A stretch of 64,000 nucleotides of DNA from Leptodactylus fallax (lineage: Eukaryota; Chordata; Amphibia; Anura; Leptodactylidae): positions 1 to 64,000 of the forward strand of contig CAMRHE010001078.1 in NCBI GenBank assembly GCA_947044405.1, given 5' to 3'. A program made the position numbers and the translations under genes. This document shows, piece after piece, positions 44,001 to 59,000 of this stretch (the stretch's first letter is position 1; each line of letters starts with the position of its first letter). A model generated the notes under the pieces. The model did no database searches. It had not been told where the DNA came from and saw only the letters and a program-made list of their open reading frames with translations.

Positions 44001-47000
44001 GTGTCATACACTATGTATTATAGATATATAGTCCTAGGAGAGTCCTGACAGTGTCATACACTATGTATTATAGATATATAGTCCTAGGAGTCCTGACAGT
44101 GTCATACACTATGTATTATAGATATATAGTCCTAGGAGTCCTGACAGTGTCATACACTATGTATTATAGATATATAGTCCTAGGAGCCCTGACAGTGTCA
44201 TACACTATGTATTATAGATATATAGTCCTAGGAGAGTCCTGACAGTGTCATACACTATGTATTATAGATATATAGTCCTAGGAGAGTCCTGACAGTGTCA
44301 TATACTATATATTATAGATATATAGTCCTAGGAGCCCTGACAGTGTCATACACTATGTATTATTTGTATATAGTCCTAGGAGCCCTGACAGTGTCATACA
44401 CTATGTATTATAGATATATAGTCCTAGGAGTCCTGACAGTGTCATACACTATGTATTATAGATATATAGTCCTAGGAGCTCTGACAGTGTCATACACTAT
44501 GTATTATAGATATATAGTCCTAGGAGCCCTGACAGTGTCATACACTATGTATTATAGATATATAGTCCTAGGAGAGTCCTGACAGTGTCATACACTATGT
44601 ATTATAGATATATAGTCCTAGGAGAGTCCTGACAGTGTCATACACTATGTATTATAGATATATAGTCCTAGGAGTCCTGACAGTGTCATATACTATGTAT
44701 TATAGATATATATACTCCTAGGAGCCCTGACAGTGTCATACACTATGTATTATAGATATATATACTGCTAGGAGCCCTGACAGTGTCATACACTATGTAT
44801 TATAGATATATATACTGCTAGGAGCCCTGACAGTGTCATACACTATGTATTATAGATATATAGTCCAAGGAGTCCTGACAGTGTCATACACTATGTATTA
44901 TAGATATATAGTCCTAGGAGTCCTGACAGTGTCATACACTATGTATTATAGATATATAGTCCTAGGAGCCCTGACAGTGTCATACACTATGTATTATAGA
45001 TATATAGTCCTAGGAGCCCTGACAGAGTCATACACTATGTATTATAGATATATAGTCCTAGGAGTCCTGACAGTGTCATACACTATGTATTATAGATATA
45101 TAGTCCTAGGAGCCCTGACAGTGTCATACACTATGTATTATATATATAAATATAGTCCTAGGAGCCCTGACAGTGTCATACACTATGTATTATAGATATA
45201 TAGTCCTAGGAGTCCTGACAGTGTCATACACTATGTATTATAGATATATAGTCCTAGGAGCCCTGACAGTGTCATACACTATGTATTATAGATATATAGT
45301 CCTAGGAGAGTCCTGACAGTGTCATACACTATGTATTATAGATATATAGTCCTAGGAGTCCTGACAGTGTCATACACTATGTATTATAGATATATAGTCC
45401 TAGGAGCTCTGACAGTGTCATACACTATGTATTATAGATATATAGTCCTAGGAGAGTCCTGACAGTGTCATACACTATGTATTATAGATATATAGTCCTA
45501 GGAGTCCTGACAGTGTCATACACTATGTTTTATAGATATATAGTCCTAGGAGAGTCCTGACAGTGTCATACACTATGTATTATAGATATATAGTCCTAGG
45601 AGCCCTGTCAGTGTCATACACTATGTATTATAGATATATAGTCCTAGGAGAGTCCTGACAGTGTCATACACTATGTATTTTAGATATATAGTCCTAGGAG
45701 CCCTGACAGTGTCATACACTATGTATTATAGATATATAGTCCTAGGAGCCCTGACAGTGTCATACACTATGTATTATAGATATATAGTCCCTGGAGCCCT
45801 GACAGTGTCTTACACTATGTATTATAGATATATAGTCCTAGGAGCCCTGACAGTGTCATACACTATGTATTATAGATATATAGTCCTAGGAGCCCTGACA
45901 GTGTCATACACTATATATTATAGATATATAGTCCTAGGAGTCCTGACAGTGTCATACACTATGTATTATAGATATATAGTCCTAGGAGCTCTGACAGTGT
46001 CATACACTATGTATTATAGATATATAGTCCTAGGAGAGTCCTGACAGTGTCATACACTATGTATTATAGATATATAGTCCTAGGAGTCCTGACAGTGTCA
46101 TACACTATGTATTATAGATATATAGTCCTAGGAGAGTCCTGACAGTGTCATACACTATGTATTATAGATATATAGTCCTAGGAGCCCTGACAGTGTCATA
46201 CACTATGTATTATAGATATATAGTCCTAGGAGAGTCCTGACAGTGTCATACACTATGTATTATAGATATATAGTCCTAGGAGTCCTGACAGTGTCATACA
46301 CTATGTATTATAGATATATAGTCCTAGGAGTCCTGACAGTGTCATACACTATGTATTATAGATATATAGTCCTAGGAGCCCTGACAGTGTCATACACTAT
46401 GTATAATAGATATATAGTCCTAGGAGAGCCCTGACAGTGTCATACACTATGTATTATAGATATATAGTCCTAGGAGAGTCCTGACAGTGTCATACACTAT
46501 GTATTATAGATATATAGTCCTAGGAGCCCTGACAGTGTCATACACTATGTATTATAGGTATATAGTCCTAGGAGCCCTGACAGTGTCATACACTATATAT
46601 TATAGATATATAGTCCTAGGAGAGTCCTGACAGTGTCATACACTATGTATTATAGATATATAGTCCTAGGAGCCCTGACAGTGTCATACACTATGTATTA
46701 TTGGTATATAGTCCTAAGAGTCCTGACAGTGTCACACACTATGTATTATAGATATATAGTCCCTGGAGCCCTGACAGTGTCTTACACTATGTATTATAGA
46801 TATATAGTCCTAGGAGCCCTGACAGTGTCATACACTATGTATTATTGGTATATAGTCCTAGGAGCCCTGACAGTGTCATACACTATATATTATAGATATA
46901 TAGTCCTAGGAGTCCTGACAGTGTCATACACTATGTAATATAGATATATAGTCCTAGGAGTCCTGACAGTGTCATACACTATGTATTATAGATATATAGT

Positions 47001-50000
47001 CCTGGGAGCCCTGACAGTGTCATACACTATGTATTAAAGATATATAGTCCTAGGAGCCCTGACAGTGTCATACACTATGTATTATAGATATATAGTCCTG
47101 GGAGTCCTGACAGTGTCATACACTATGTATTATAGATATATAGTCCTAGGAGCCCTGACAGTGTCATACACTATGTATTATAGGTATATAGTCCTAGGAG
47201 CCCTGACAGTGTCATACACTATGTATTATAGATATATAGTCCTAGGAGTCCTGACAGTGTCATACACTATGTGTTATAGATATAGAGTCCTAGGAGCCCT
47301 GACAGTGTCATACACTATGTATTATAGATATATAGTCCTAGGAGCCCTGACAGTGTCATACACTATGTATTATAGATATATAGTCCTAGGAGTCCTGACA
47401 GTGTCATACACTATGTATTATAGATATATAGTCCTAGGAGAGTCCTGACAGTGTCTTACACTATGTATTATAGATATATAGTCCTAGGAGTCCTGACAGT
47501 GTCTTACACTATGTATTATAGATATATAGTCCTAGGAGTCCTGACAGTGTCATACACTATGTATTATTTGATATATAGTCCTAGGAGCCCTGACAGTGTC
47601 ACACACTATGTATTATAGATATATAGTCCCTGGAGCCCTGACAGTGTCTTACACTATGTATTATAGATATATAGTCCTAGGAGCCCTGACAGTGTCATAC
47701 ACTATGTATTATTTGTATATAGTCCTAGGAGTCCTGACAGTGTCACACACTATGTATTATAGATATATAGTCCTTGGAGCCCTGACAGTGTCTTACACTA
47801 TGTATTATAGATATATAGTCCTAGGAGTCCTGACAGTGTCATACACTATGTATTATAGATATATAGTCCTAGGAGAGTCCTGAGAGTGTCATACACTATG
47901 TATTCTAGATATATAGTCCTAGGAGAGTCCTGACAGTGTCTTAAACTATGTATTATAGATATATAGTCCTAGGAGTCCTGACAGTGTCATACACTATGTA
48001 TTATAGATATATAGTCCTAGGAGAGTCCTGACAGTGTCATACACTATGTATTATAGATATATAGTCCCTAGGAGCCCTGACAGTGTCATACACTATGTAT
48101 TATAGATATATAGTCCTAGGAGCCCTGATAGTGTCATACACTATGTATTATATGTATATAGTCCTAGGAGCCCTGACAGTGTCATACACTATATATTATA
48201 GATATATAGTCCTAGGAGTCCTGACAGTGTCATACACTATGTATTATAGATATATAGTCCTAGGAGTCCTGACAGTGTCATACACTATGTATTATAGATA
48301 TATAGTCCTAGGAGTCCTGACAGTGTCATACACTATGTATTATAGATATATAGTCCTAGGAGAGTCCTGACAGTGTCATACACTATGTATTATACATATA
48401 TAGTCCTAGGAGCCCTGAGAGTGTCATACACTATGTATTATAGATATATAGTCCTAGGAGTCCTGACAGTGTCATACACTATGTATTATAGATATATATT
48501 CCTAGGTGAGTCCTGACAGTGTCTTACACTATATATTATAGATATATAGTCCTAGGAGCCCTGACAGTGTCATACACTATGTACTCTAGATATATAGTCC
48601 TAGGAGTCCTGACAGTGTCATACACTATGTATTATAGATATATAGTCCTAGGAGAGTCCTGACAGTGTCTCACACTATGTATTATAGATATATAGTCCTA
48701 GGAGTCCTGACAGTGTCATACACTATGTATTATAGATATATAGTCCTAGGAGTCCTGACAGTGTCATACACTATGTATTATAGATATATAGTCCTAGGAG
48801 TCCTGACAGTGTCATACACTATGTATTATAGATATATAGTCCTAGGAGTCCTGACAGTGTCATACACTATGTATTTTAGATATATAGTCCTAGGAGCCCT
48901 GACAGTGTCATACACTATGTATTATAGATATATAGTCCTAGGAGCCCAGAGAGTGTCATACACTATGTATTATAGATATATAGTCCTAGGAGTCCTGACA
49001 GTGTCATACACTATGTATTATAGATATATAGTCCTAGGAGAGTCCTGACAGTGTCTTACACTATGTATTATAGATATATAGTCCTAGGAGTCCTGACAGT
49101 GTCATATACTATATATTATAGATATATAGTCCTAGGAGCCCTGACAGTGTCATACACTATATATTATAGATATATAGTCCTAGGAGTCCTGACAGTGTCA
49201 TACACTATGTATTATAGATATATAGTCCTAGGAGTCCTGACAGTGTCATACACTATGTATTATAGATATATAGTCCTAGGAGTCCTGACAGTGTCATACA
49301 CTATGTGTTATAGATATATAGTCCTAGGAGCCCTGACAGTGTCATACACTATGTATTATAGATATATAGTCCTAGGAGCCCTGAGAGTGTCATACACTAT
49401 GTATTATAGATATATAGTCCTAGGAGTCCTGACAGTGTCATACACTATGTTTTATAGATATATAGTCCTAGGAGTCCTGACAGTGTCATACACTATGTAT
49501 TATAGATATATAGTCCTAGGAGCTCTGAGAGTGTCATACACTATGTATTATAGATATATAGTCATAGGAGAGTCCTGACAGTGTCTTACACTATGTATTA
49601 TAGATATATAGTCCTAGGAGTCCTGACAGTGTCATACACTATGTATTATAGATATATAGTCCTAGGAGAGTCCTGACAGTGTCATACACTATATATTATA
49701 GATATATAGTCCCTAGGAGCCCTGACAGTGTCATACACTATGTATTATAGATATATAGTCCTAGGAGCCCTGACAGTGTCATACACTATGTATTATAGGT
49801 ATATAGTCCTAGGAGTCCTGACAGTGTCACACACTATGTATTATAGATATATAGTCCCTAGGAGCCCTGACAGTGTCATACACTATGTATTATAGATATA
49901 TAGTCCTAGGAGCCCTGACAGTGTCATACACTATGTATTATAGGTATATAGTCCTAGGAGCCCTGATAGTGTCATACACTATATATTATAGATATATAGT

Positions 50001-53000
50001 CCTAGGAGTCCTGACAGTGTCATACACTATGTATTATAGATATATAGTCCTAGGAGCCCTGACAGTGTCATACACTATGTATTATTGGTATATAGTCCTA
50101 GGAGCCCTGACAGTGTCATACACTATGTATTATAGATATATAGTCCTAGGAGTCCTGACAGTGTCATACACTATGTATTATAGATATATAGTCCTAGGAG
50201 CCCTGACAGTGTCATACACTATGTATTATAGATATATAGTCCTAGGAGCCCTGACAGTGTCATACACTATATATTATAGATATATAGTCCTAGGAGTCCT
50301 GACAGTGTCATACACTATGTATTATAGATATAGAGTCCTAGGAGCCCTGACAGTGTCATACACTATGTATTATAGATATATAGTCCTAGGAGCCCTGACA
50401 GTGTCATACACTATGTATTATAGATATATAGTCCTAGGAGTCCTGACAGTGTCATACACTATGTATTATAAATATATAGTCCTAGGAGCCCTGACAGTGT
50501 CATACACTATGTATTATAGATATATAGTCCTAGGAGTCCTGACAGTGTCATACACTATGTATTATAGATATATAGTCCTAGGAGAGTCCTGACAGTGTCT
50601 TACACTATGTATTATAGATATATAGTCCTAGGAGTCCTGACAGTGTCATACACTATGTATTATAGATATATAGTCCTAGGAGTCCTGACAGTGTCATACA
50701 CTATGTATTATAGATATATAGTCCTAGGAGTCCTGACAGTGTCACACACTATGTATTATAGATATATAGTCCCTGGAGCCCTGACAGTGTCTTACACTAT
50801 GTATTATAGATATATAGTCCTAGGAGCCCTGACAGTGTCATACACTATGTATTATAGGTATATAGTCCTAGGAGTCCTGACAGTGTCACACACTATGTAT
50901 TATAGATATATAGTCCCTGGAGCCCTGACAGTGTCTTACACTATGTATTATAGATATATAGTCCTAGGAGTCCTGACAGTGTCATACACTATGTATTATA
51001 TATATAGTCCTAGGAGAGTCCTGAGAGTGTCATACACTATGTATTCTAGATATATAGTCCTAGGAGTCCTGACAGTGTCATACTCTATGTATTATAGATA
51101 TATAGTCCTAGGAGAGTCCTGACAGTGTCTTACACTATATATTATAGATATATAGTCCTAGGAGTCCTGACAGTGTCATACACTATGTATTATAGATATA
51201 TAGTCCTAGGAGAGTCCTGACAGTGTCTTAAACTATATATTATAGATATATAGTCCTAGGAGTCCTGACAGTGTCATACACTACGTATTATAGATATATA
51301 GTCCTAGGAGCCCTGATAGTGTCATACACTATGTATTATAGGTATATAGTCCTAGGAGTCCTGACAGTGTCACACACTATGTATTATAGATATATAGTCC
51401 TTGGAGCCCTGACAGTGTCTTACACTATGTATTATAGATATATAGTCCTAGGAGCCCTGACAGTGTCATACACTATGTATTATTTGTATATAGTCCTAGG
51501 AGCCCTGACAGTGTCATACACTATGTATTATAGATATATAGTCCTAGGAGTCCTGACAGTGTCATACACTATGTATTATAGATATATAGTCCTAGGAGTC
51601 CTGACAGTGTTATACACTATGTTTTATAGATATATAGTCCTAGGAGTCCTGACAATGTCATACACTATGTATTATAGATATATAGTCCTAGGAGTCCTGA
51701 CAGTGTCATACACTATGTATTATAGATATATAGTCCTAGGAGCCCTGACAGTGTCATACACTATATATTATAGATATATAGTCCTAGGAGCCCTGACAGT
51801 GTCATACACTATGTATTATAGAGATATAGTCCTAGGAGTCCTGACAGTGTCATACACTATGTATTATAGATATATAGTCCTAGGAGTCCTGACAGTGTCA
51901 TACACTATGTATTATAGATATATAGTCCTAGGAGCCCTGACAGTGTCATACACTATGTATTATAGATATATAGTCCTAGGAGTCCTGACAGTGTCATACA
52001 CTATGTATTATAGATATAGAGTCCTAGGAGCCCTGACAGTGTCATACACTATATATTATAGATATATAGTCCTAGGAGCCCTGAGAGTGTCATACACTAT
52101 GTATTATAGATATATAGTCCTAGGAGTCCTGACAGTGTCATACACTATGTATTATAGATATATAGTCCTAGGAGAGTCCTGACAGTGTCTTACACTATGT
52201 ATTATAGATATATAGTCCTAGGAGTCCTGACAGTGTCATACACTATGTATTATAGATATATAGTCCTAGGAGAGTCCTGACAGTGTCATACACTATGTAT
52301 TATAGATATATAGTCCTTGGAGCCCTGACAGTGTCATACACTATGTATTATAGATATATAGTCCTAGGAGCCCTGACAGTGTCATACAATATGTATTATT
52401 TGTATATAGTCCTAGGAGTCCTGACAGTGTCACACACTATGTATTATAGATATATAGTCCTAGGAGCCCTGAGAGTGTCATACACTATGTATTCTAGATA
52501 TATAGTCCTAGGAGTCCTGACAGTGTCATACACTATGTATTATAGATATATAGTCCCAGGAGAGTCCTGACAGTGTCTTACACTATGTATTTTAGATATA
52601 TAGTCCTAGGAGTCCTGACAGTGTCATACACTATGTATTATAGATATATAGTCCTAGGAGATTCCTGACAGTGTCATACACTATGTATTATAGATATATA
52701 GTCCCAGGAGCCCTGACAGTGTCATACACTATGTATTATAGATATATAGTCCTAGGAGCCCTGACAGTGTCATACACTATGTATTATTTGTATATAGTCC
52801 TAGGAGTCCTGACAGTGTCACACACTATGTATTATAGATATATAGTCCCTAGGAGCCCTGACAGTGTCTTACACTATGTATTATAGATATATAGTCCTAG
52901 GAGCCCTGACAGTGTCATACACTATGTATTATTGGTATATAGTCCTAGGAGTCCTGACAGTGTCACACACTATGTATTATAGATATATAGTCCTTGGAGC

Positions 53001-56000
53001 CCTGACAGTGTCATACACTATGTATTATAGATATATAGTCCTAGGAGTCCTGACAGTGTCATACACTATGTATTATAGATATATAGTCCTATGGAGCCCT
53101 GACAGTGTCATACACTATGTATTATAGATATATAGTCCTAGGAGTCCTGACAGTGTCATACACTATGTATTATAGATATATAGTCCTAGGAGAGTCCTGA
53201 CAGTGTCTTACACTATGTATTATAGATATATAGTCCTAGGAGTCCTGACAGTGTCATACACTATGTATTATAGATATATAGTCCTAGGGAGTCCTGACAG
53301 TGTCATACACTATGTATTATAGATATATAGTCCTAGGAGCCCTGACAGTGTCATACACTATGTATTATAGATATATAGTCCTAGGAGCCCTGACAGTGTC
53401 ATACACTATGTATTATTGGTATATAGTCCTAGGAGTCCTGACAGTGTCACACACTATGTATTATAGATATATAGTCCTTGGAGCCCTGACAGTGTCTTAC
53501 ACTATGTATTATAGATATATAGTCCTAGGAGCCCTGACAGTGTCATACACTATGTATTATAGATATATAGTCCTAGGAGCCCTGAGAGTGTCATACACTA
53601 TGTATTATAGATATATAGTCCTAGGAGTCCTGACAGTGTCATACACTATGTTTTATAGATATATAGTCCTAGGAGTCCTGACAGTGTCATACACTATGTA
53701 TTATAGATATATAGTCCTAGGGAGTCCTGACAGTGTCATACACTATGTATTATAGATATATAGTCCTAGGAGTCCTGACAGTGTCATACACTATGTATTA
53801 TAGATATATAGTCCTTGGAGCCCTGACAGTGTCATACACTATGTATTATAGATATATAGTCCTAGGAGTCCTGACAGTGTCATACACTATGTATTATAGA
53901 TATATAGTCCTAGGAGTCCTGACAGTGTCATACACTATGTATTATAGATATATAGTCCTAGGAGTCCTGACAGTGTCATACACTATGTGTTTTAGATATA
54001 TAGTCCTAGGAGCCCTGACAGTGTCATACACTATGTATTATAGATATATAGTCCTAGGAGCCCTGACAGTGTCATACACTATGTATTATAGATATATAGT
54101 CCTAGGAGTCCTGACAGTGTCATACACTATGTTTTATAGATATATAGTCCTAGGAGTCCTGACAGTGTCATACACTATGTATTATAGATATATAGTCCTA
54201 GGAGCTCTGACAGTGTCATACACTATGTATTATAGATATATAGTCCTAGGAGAGTCCTGACAGTGTCTTACACTATGTATTATAGATATATAGTCCTAGG
54301 AGTCCTGACAGTGTCATACACTATGTTTTATAGATATATAGTCCTAGGAGAGTCCTGACAGTGTCATACACTATGTATTATAGATATATAGTCCTAGGAG
54401 CCCTGACAGTGTCATACACTATGTATTATAGATATATAGTCCTAGGAGCCCTGACAGTGTCATACACTATGTATTATAGGTATATAGTCCTAGGAGTCCT
54501 GACAGTGTCACACACTATGTATTATAGATATATAGTCCTAGGAGCCCTGACAGTGTCTTACACTATGTATTATAGATATATAGTCCTAGGAGCCCTGACA
54601 GTGTCATACACTATGTATTATTGGTATATAGTCCTAGGAGCCCTGACAGTGTCATACACTATATATTATAGATATATAGTCCTAGGAGTCCTGACAGTGT
54701 CATACACTATGTATTATAGATATATAGTCCTAGGAGCCCTGACAGTGTCATACACTATGTATTATAGGTATATAGTCCTAGGAGCCCTGACAGTGTCATA
54801 CACTATGTATTATAGATATATAGTCCTAGGAGTCCTGACAGTGTCATACACTATGTAATATAGATATATAGTCCTAGGAGCCCTGACAGTGTCATACACT
54901 ATGTATTATAGATATATAGTCCTAGGAGCCCTGACAGTGTCATACACTATGTATTATAGATATATAGTCCTAGGAGCCCTGACAGTGTCATACACTATAT
55001 ATTATAGATATATAGTCCTAGGAGTCCTGACAGTGTCATACACTATGTATTATAGATATATAGTCCTAGGAGCCCTGACAGTGTCATACACTATGTATTA
55101 TAGGTATATAGTCCTAGGAGCCCTGACAGTGTCATACACTATGTATTATAGATATATAGTCCTAGGAGTCCTGACAGTGTCATACACTATGTATTATAGA
55201 CATATAGTCCTAGGAGCCCTGACAGTGTCATACACTATGTATTATAGATATATAGTCCTAGGAGCCCTGACAGTGTCATACACTATGTATTATAGATATA
55301 TAGTCCTAGGAGTCCTGACAGTGTCATACACTATGTATTATAGATATATAGTCCTAGGAGAGTCCTGACAGTGTCTTACACTATGTATTATAGATATATA
55401 GTCCTAGGAGTCCTGACAGTGTCTTACACTATGTATTATAGATATATAGTCCTAGGAGCCCTGACAGTGTCATACACTATGTATTATAGGTATATAGTCC
55501 TAGGAGTCCTGACAGTGTCACACACTATGTATTATAGATATATAGTCCCAGGAGCCCTGACAGTGTCTTACACTATGTATTATAGATATATAGTCCTAGG
55601 AGCCCTGACAGTGTCATACACTATGTATTATAGATATATAGTCCTAGGAGTCCTGACAGTGTCACACACTATGTATTATAGATATATAGTCCTTGGAGCC
55701 CTGACAGTGTCTTACACTATGTATTATAGATATATAGTCCTAGGAGTCCTGACAGTGTCATACACTATGTATTATAGATATATAGTCCTAGGGAGTCCTG
55801 ACAGTGTCTTACACTATGTATTATAGATATATAGTCCTAGGAGTCCTGACAGTGTCATACACTATGTATTATAGATATATAGTCCTAGGAGTCCTGACAG
55901 TGTCATACACTATGTATTATATATATATAGTCCTAGGAGTCCTGACAGTGTCATACACTATGTATTATAGATATATAGTCCTTGGAGCCCTGACAGTGTC

Positions 56001-59000
56001 TTACACTATGTATTATAGATATATAGTCCTAGGAGCCCTGACAGTGTCATACACTATGTATTATTGGTATATAGTCCTAGGAGTCCTGACAGTGTCATAC
56101 ACTATGTATTATAGATATATAGTCCTAGGAGCCCTGACAGTGTCATACACTATGTATTATAGATATATAGTCCTAGGAGTCCTGACAGTGTCATACACTA
56201 TGTATTATAGATATATAGTCCTAGGAGAGTCCTGACAGTGTCATACACTATGTATTATAGATATATAGTCCTAGGAGTCCTGACAGTGTCATACACTATG
56301 TATTATAGATATATAGTCCTAGGAGAGTCCTGACAGTGTCATACACTATGTATTATAGATATATAGTCCTAGGAGTCCTGACAGTGTCATACACTATGTA
56401 TTATAGATATATAGTCCTAGGAGAGTCCTGACAGTGTCATACACTATATATTATAGATATATAGTCCTAGGAGTCCTGACAGTGTCATACACTATGTATT
56501 ATAGATATATAGTCCTAGGAGCCCTGACAGTGTCATACACTATGTATTATTAGATATATAGTCCTAGGAGTCCTGACAGTGTCACACACTATGTATTATA
56601 GATATATAGTCCTAGGAGCCCTGACAGTGTCATACACTATGTATTATAGATATATAGTCCTAGGAGCCCTGACAGTGTCATACACTATGTATTATAGGTA
56701 TATAGTCCTAGGAGCCCTGACAGTGTCATACACTATGTATTATAGATATATAGTCCTAGGAGTCCTGACAGTGTCATACACTATGTATTATAGATATATA
56801 GTCCTAGGAGTCCTGACAGTGTCATACACTATGTATTATAGATATATAGTCCTAGGAGTCCTGACAGTGTCATACACTATGTATTATAGATATATAGTCC
56901 TAGGAGTCCTGACAGTGTCATACACTATGTATTATAGATATATAGTCCTAGGAGCCCTGACAGTGTCATACACTATGTATTATAGATATATAGTCCTAGG
57001 AGCCCTGACAGTGTCATACACTATGTATTATAGATATATAGTCCTAGGAGTCCTGACAGTGTCATACACTATGTATTATAGATATATAGTCCTAGGAGTC
57101 CTGACAGTGTCATACACTATGTTTTATAGATATATAGTCCTAGGAGTCCTGACAGTGTCATACACTATGTATTATAGATATATAGTCCTAGGAGTCCTGA
57201 CAGTGTCATACACTATGTATTATAGATATATAGTCCTAGGAGCCCTGACAGTGTCATACACTATATATTATAGATATATAGTCCTAGGAGCCCTGACAGT
57301 GTCATACACTATGTATTATAGATATATAGTCCTAGGAGTCCTGACAGTGTCATACACTATGTATTATAGATATATAGTCCTAGGAGAGTCCTGACAGTGT
57401 CTTACACTATGTATTATAGATATATAGTCCTAGGAGTCCTGACAGTGTCATACACTATGTATTATAGATATATAGTCCTAGGAGAGTCCTGACAGTGTCA
57501 TACACTATGTATTATAGATATATAGTCCTAGGAGCCCTGACAGTGTCATACACTATGTATTATAGATATATAGTCCTAGGAGCCCTGACAGTGTCATACA
57601 CTATGTATTATAGATATATAGTCCTAGGAGTCCTGACAGTGTCATACACTATGTATTATAGATATATAGTCCTAGGAGCCCTGACAGTGTCATACACTAT
57701 GTATTCTAGATATATAGTCCTAGGAGTCCTGACAGTGTCATACACTATGTATTATAGATATATAGTCCCAGGAGAGTCCTGACAGTGTCTTACACTATGT
57801 ATTATAGATATATAGTCCTAGGAGTCCTGACAGTGTCATACACTATGTATTATAGATATATAGTCCTAGGAGATTCCTGACAGTGTCATACACTATATAT
57901 TATAGATATATAGTCCTTGGAGCCCTGACAGTGTCATACACTATGTATTATAGATATATAGTCCTAGGAGCCCTGACAGTGTCATACACTATGTATTATA
58001 GGTATATAGTCCTAGGAGTCCTGACAGTGTCACACACTATGTATTATAGATATATAGTCCCAGGAGCCCTGACAGTGTCATACACTATGTATTATAGATA
58101 TATAGTCCTAGGAGTCCTGACAGTGTCATACACTATATATTATAGATATATAGTCCTAGGAGTCCTGACAGTGTCACACACTATGTATTATAGATATATA
58201 GTCCTAGGAGCCCTGACAGTGTCACACACTATGTATTATAGATATATAGTCCTAGGAGTCCTGACAGTGTCATACACTATGTATTATAGATATATAGTCC
58301 TAGGAGCCCTGACAGTGTCATACACTATATATTATAGATATATAGTCCTAGGAGCCCTGACAGTGTCATACACTATGTATTATAGATATATAGTCCTAGG
58401 AGCCCTGACAGTGTCATACACTATGTATTATAGGTATATAGTCCTAGGAGTCCTGACAGTGTCTTACACTATGTATTATAGATATATAGTCCTAGGAGCC
58501 CTGACAGTGTCATACACTATGTATTATATGTATATAGTCCTAGGAGTCCTGACAGTGTCACACACTATGTATTATAGATATATAGTCCTAGGAGCCCTGA
58601 CAGTGTCTTACACTATGTATTATAGATATATAGTCCTAGGAGCCCTGACAGTGTCATACACTATGTATTATTTGTATATAGTCCTAAGAGTCCTGACAGT
58701 GTCACACACTATGTATTATAGATATATAGTCCCTGGAGCCCTGACAGTGTCTTACACTATGTATTATAGATATATAGTCCTAGGAGTCCTGACAGTGTCA
58801 TACACTATGTATTATAGATATATAGTCCTATGGAGTCCTGACAGTGTCATACACTATGTATTCTAGAGATATATAGTCCTAGGAGTCCTGACAGTGTCAT
58901 ACACTATGTATTATAGATATATAGTCCTAGGAGAGCCCTGACAGTGTCATACACTATATATTATAGATATATAGTCCTAGGAGTCCTGACAGTGTCATAC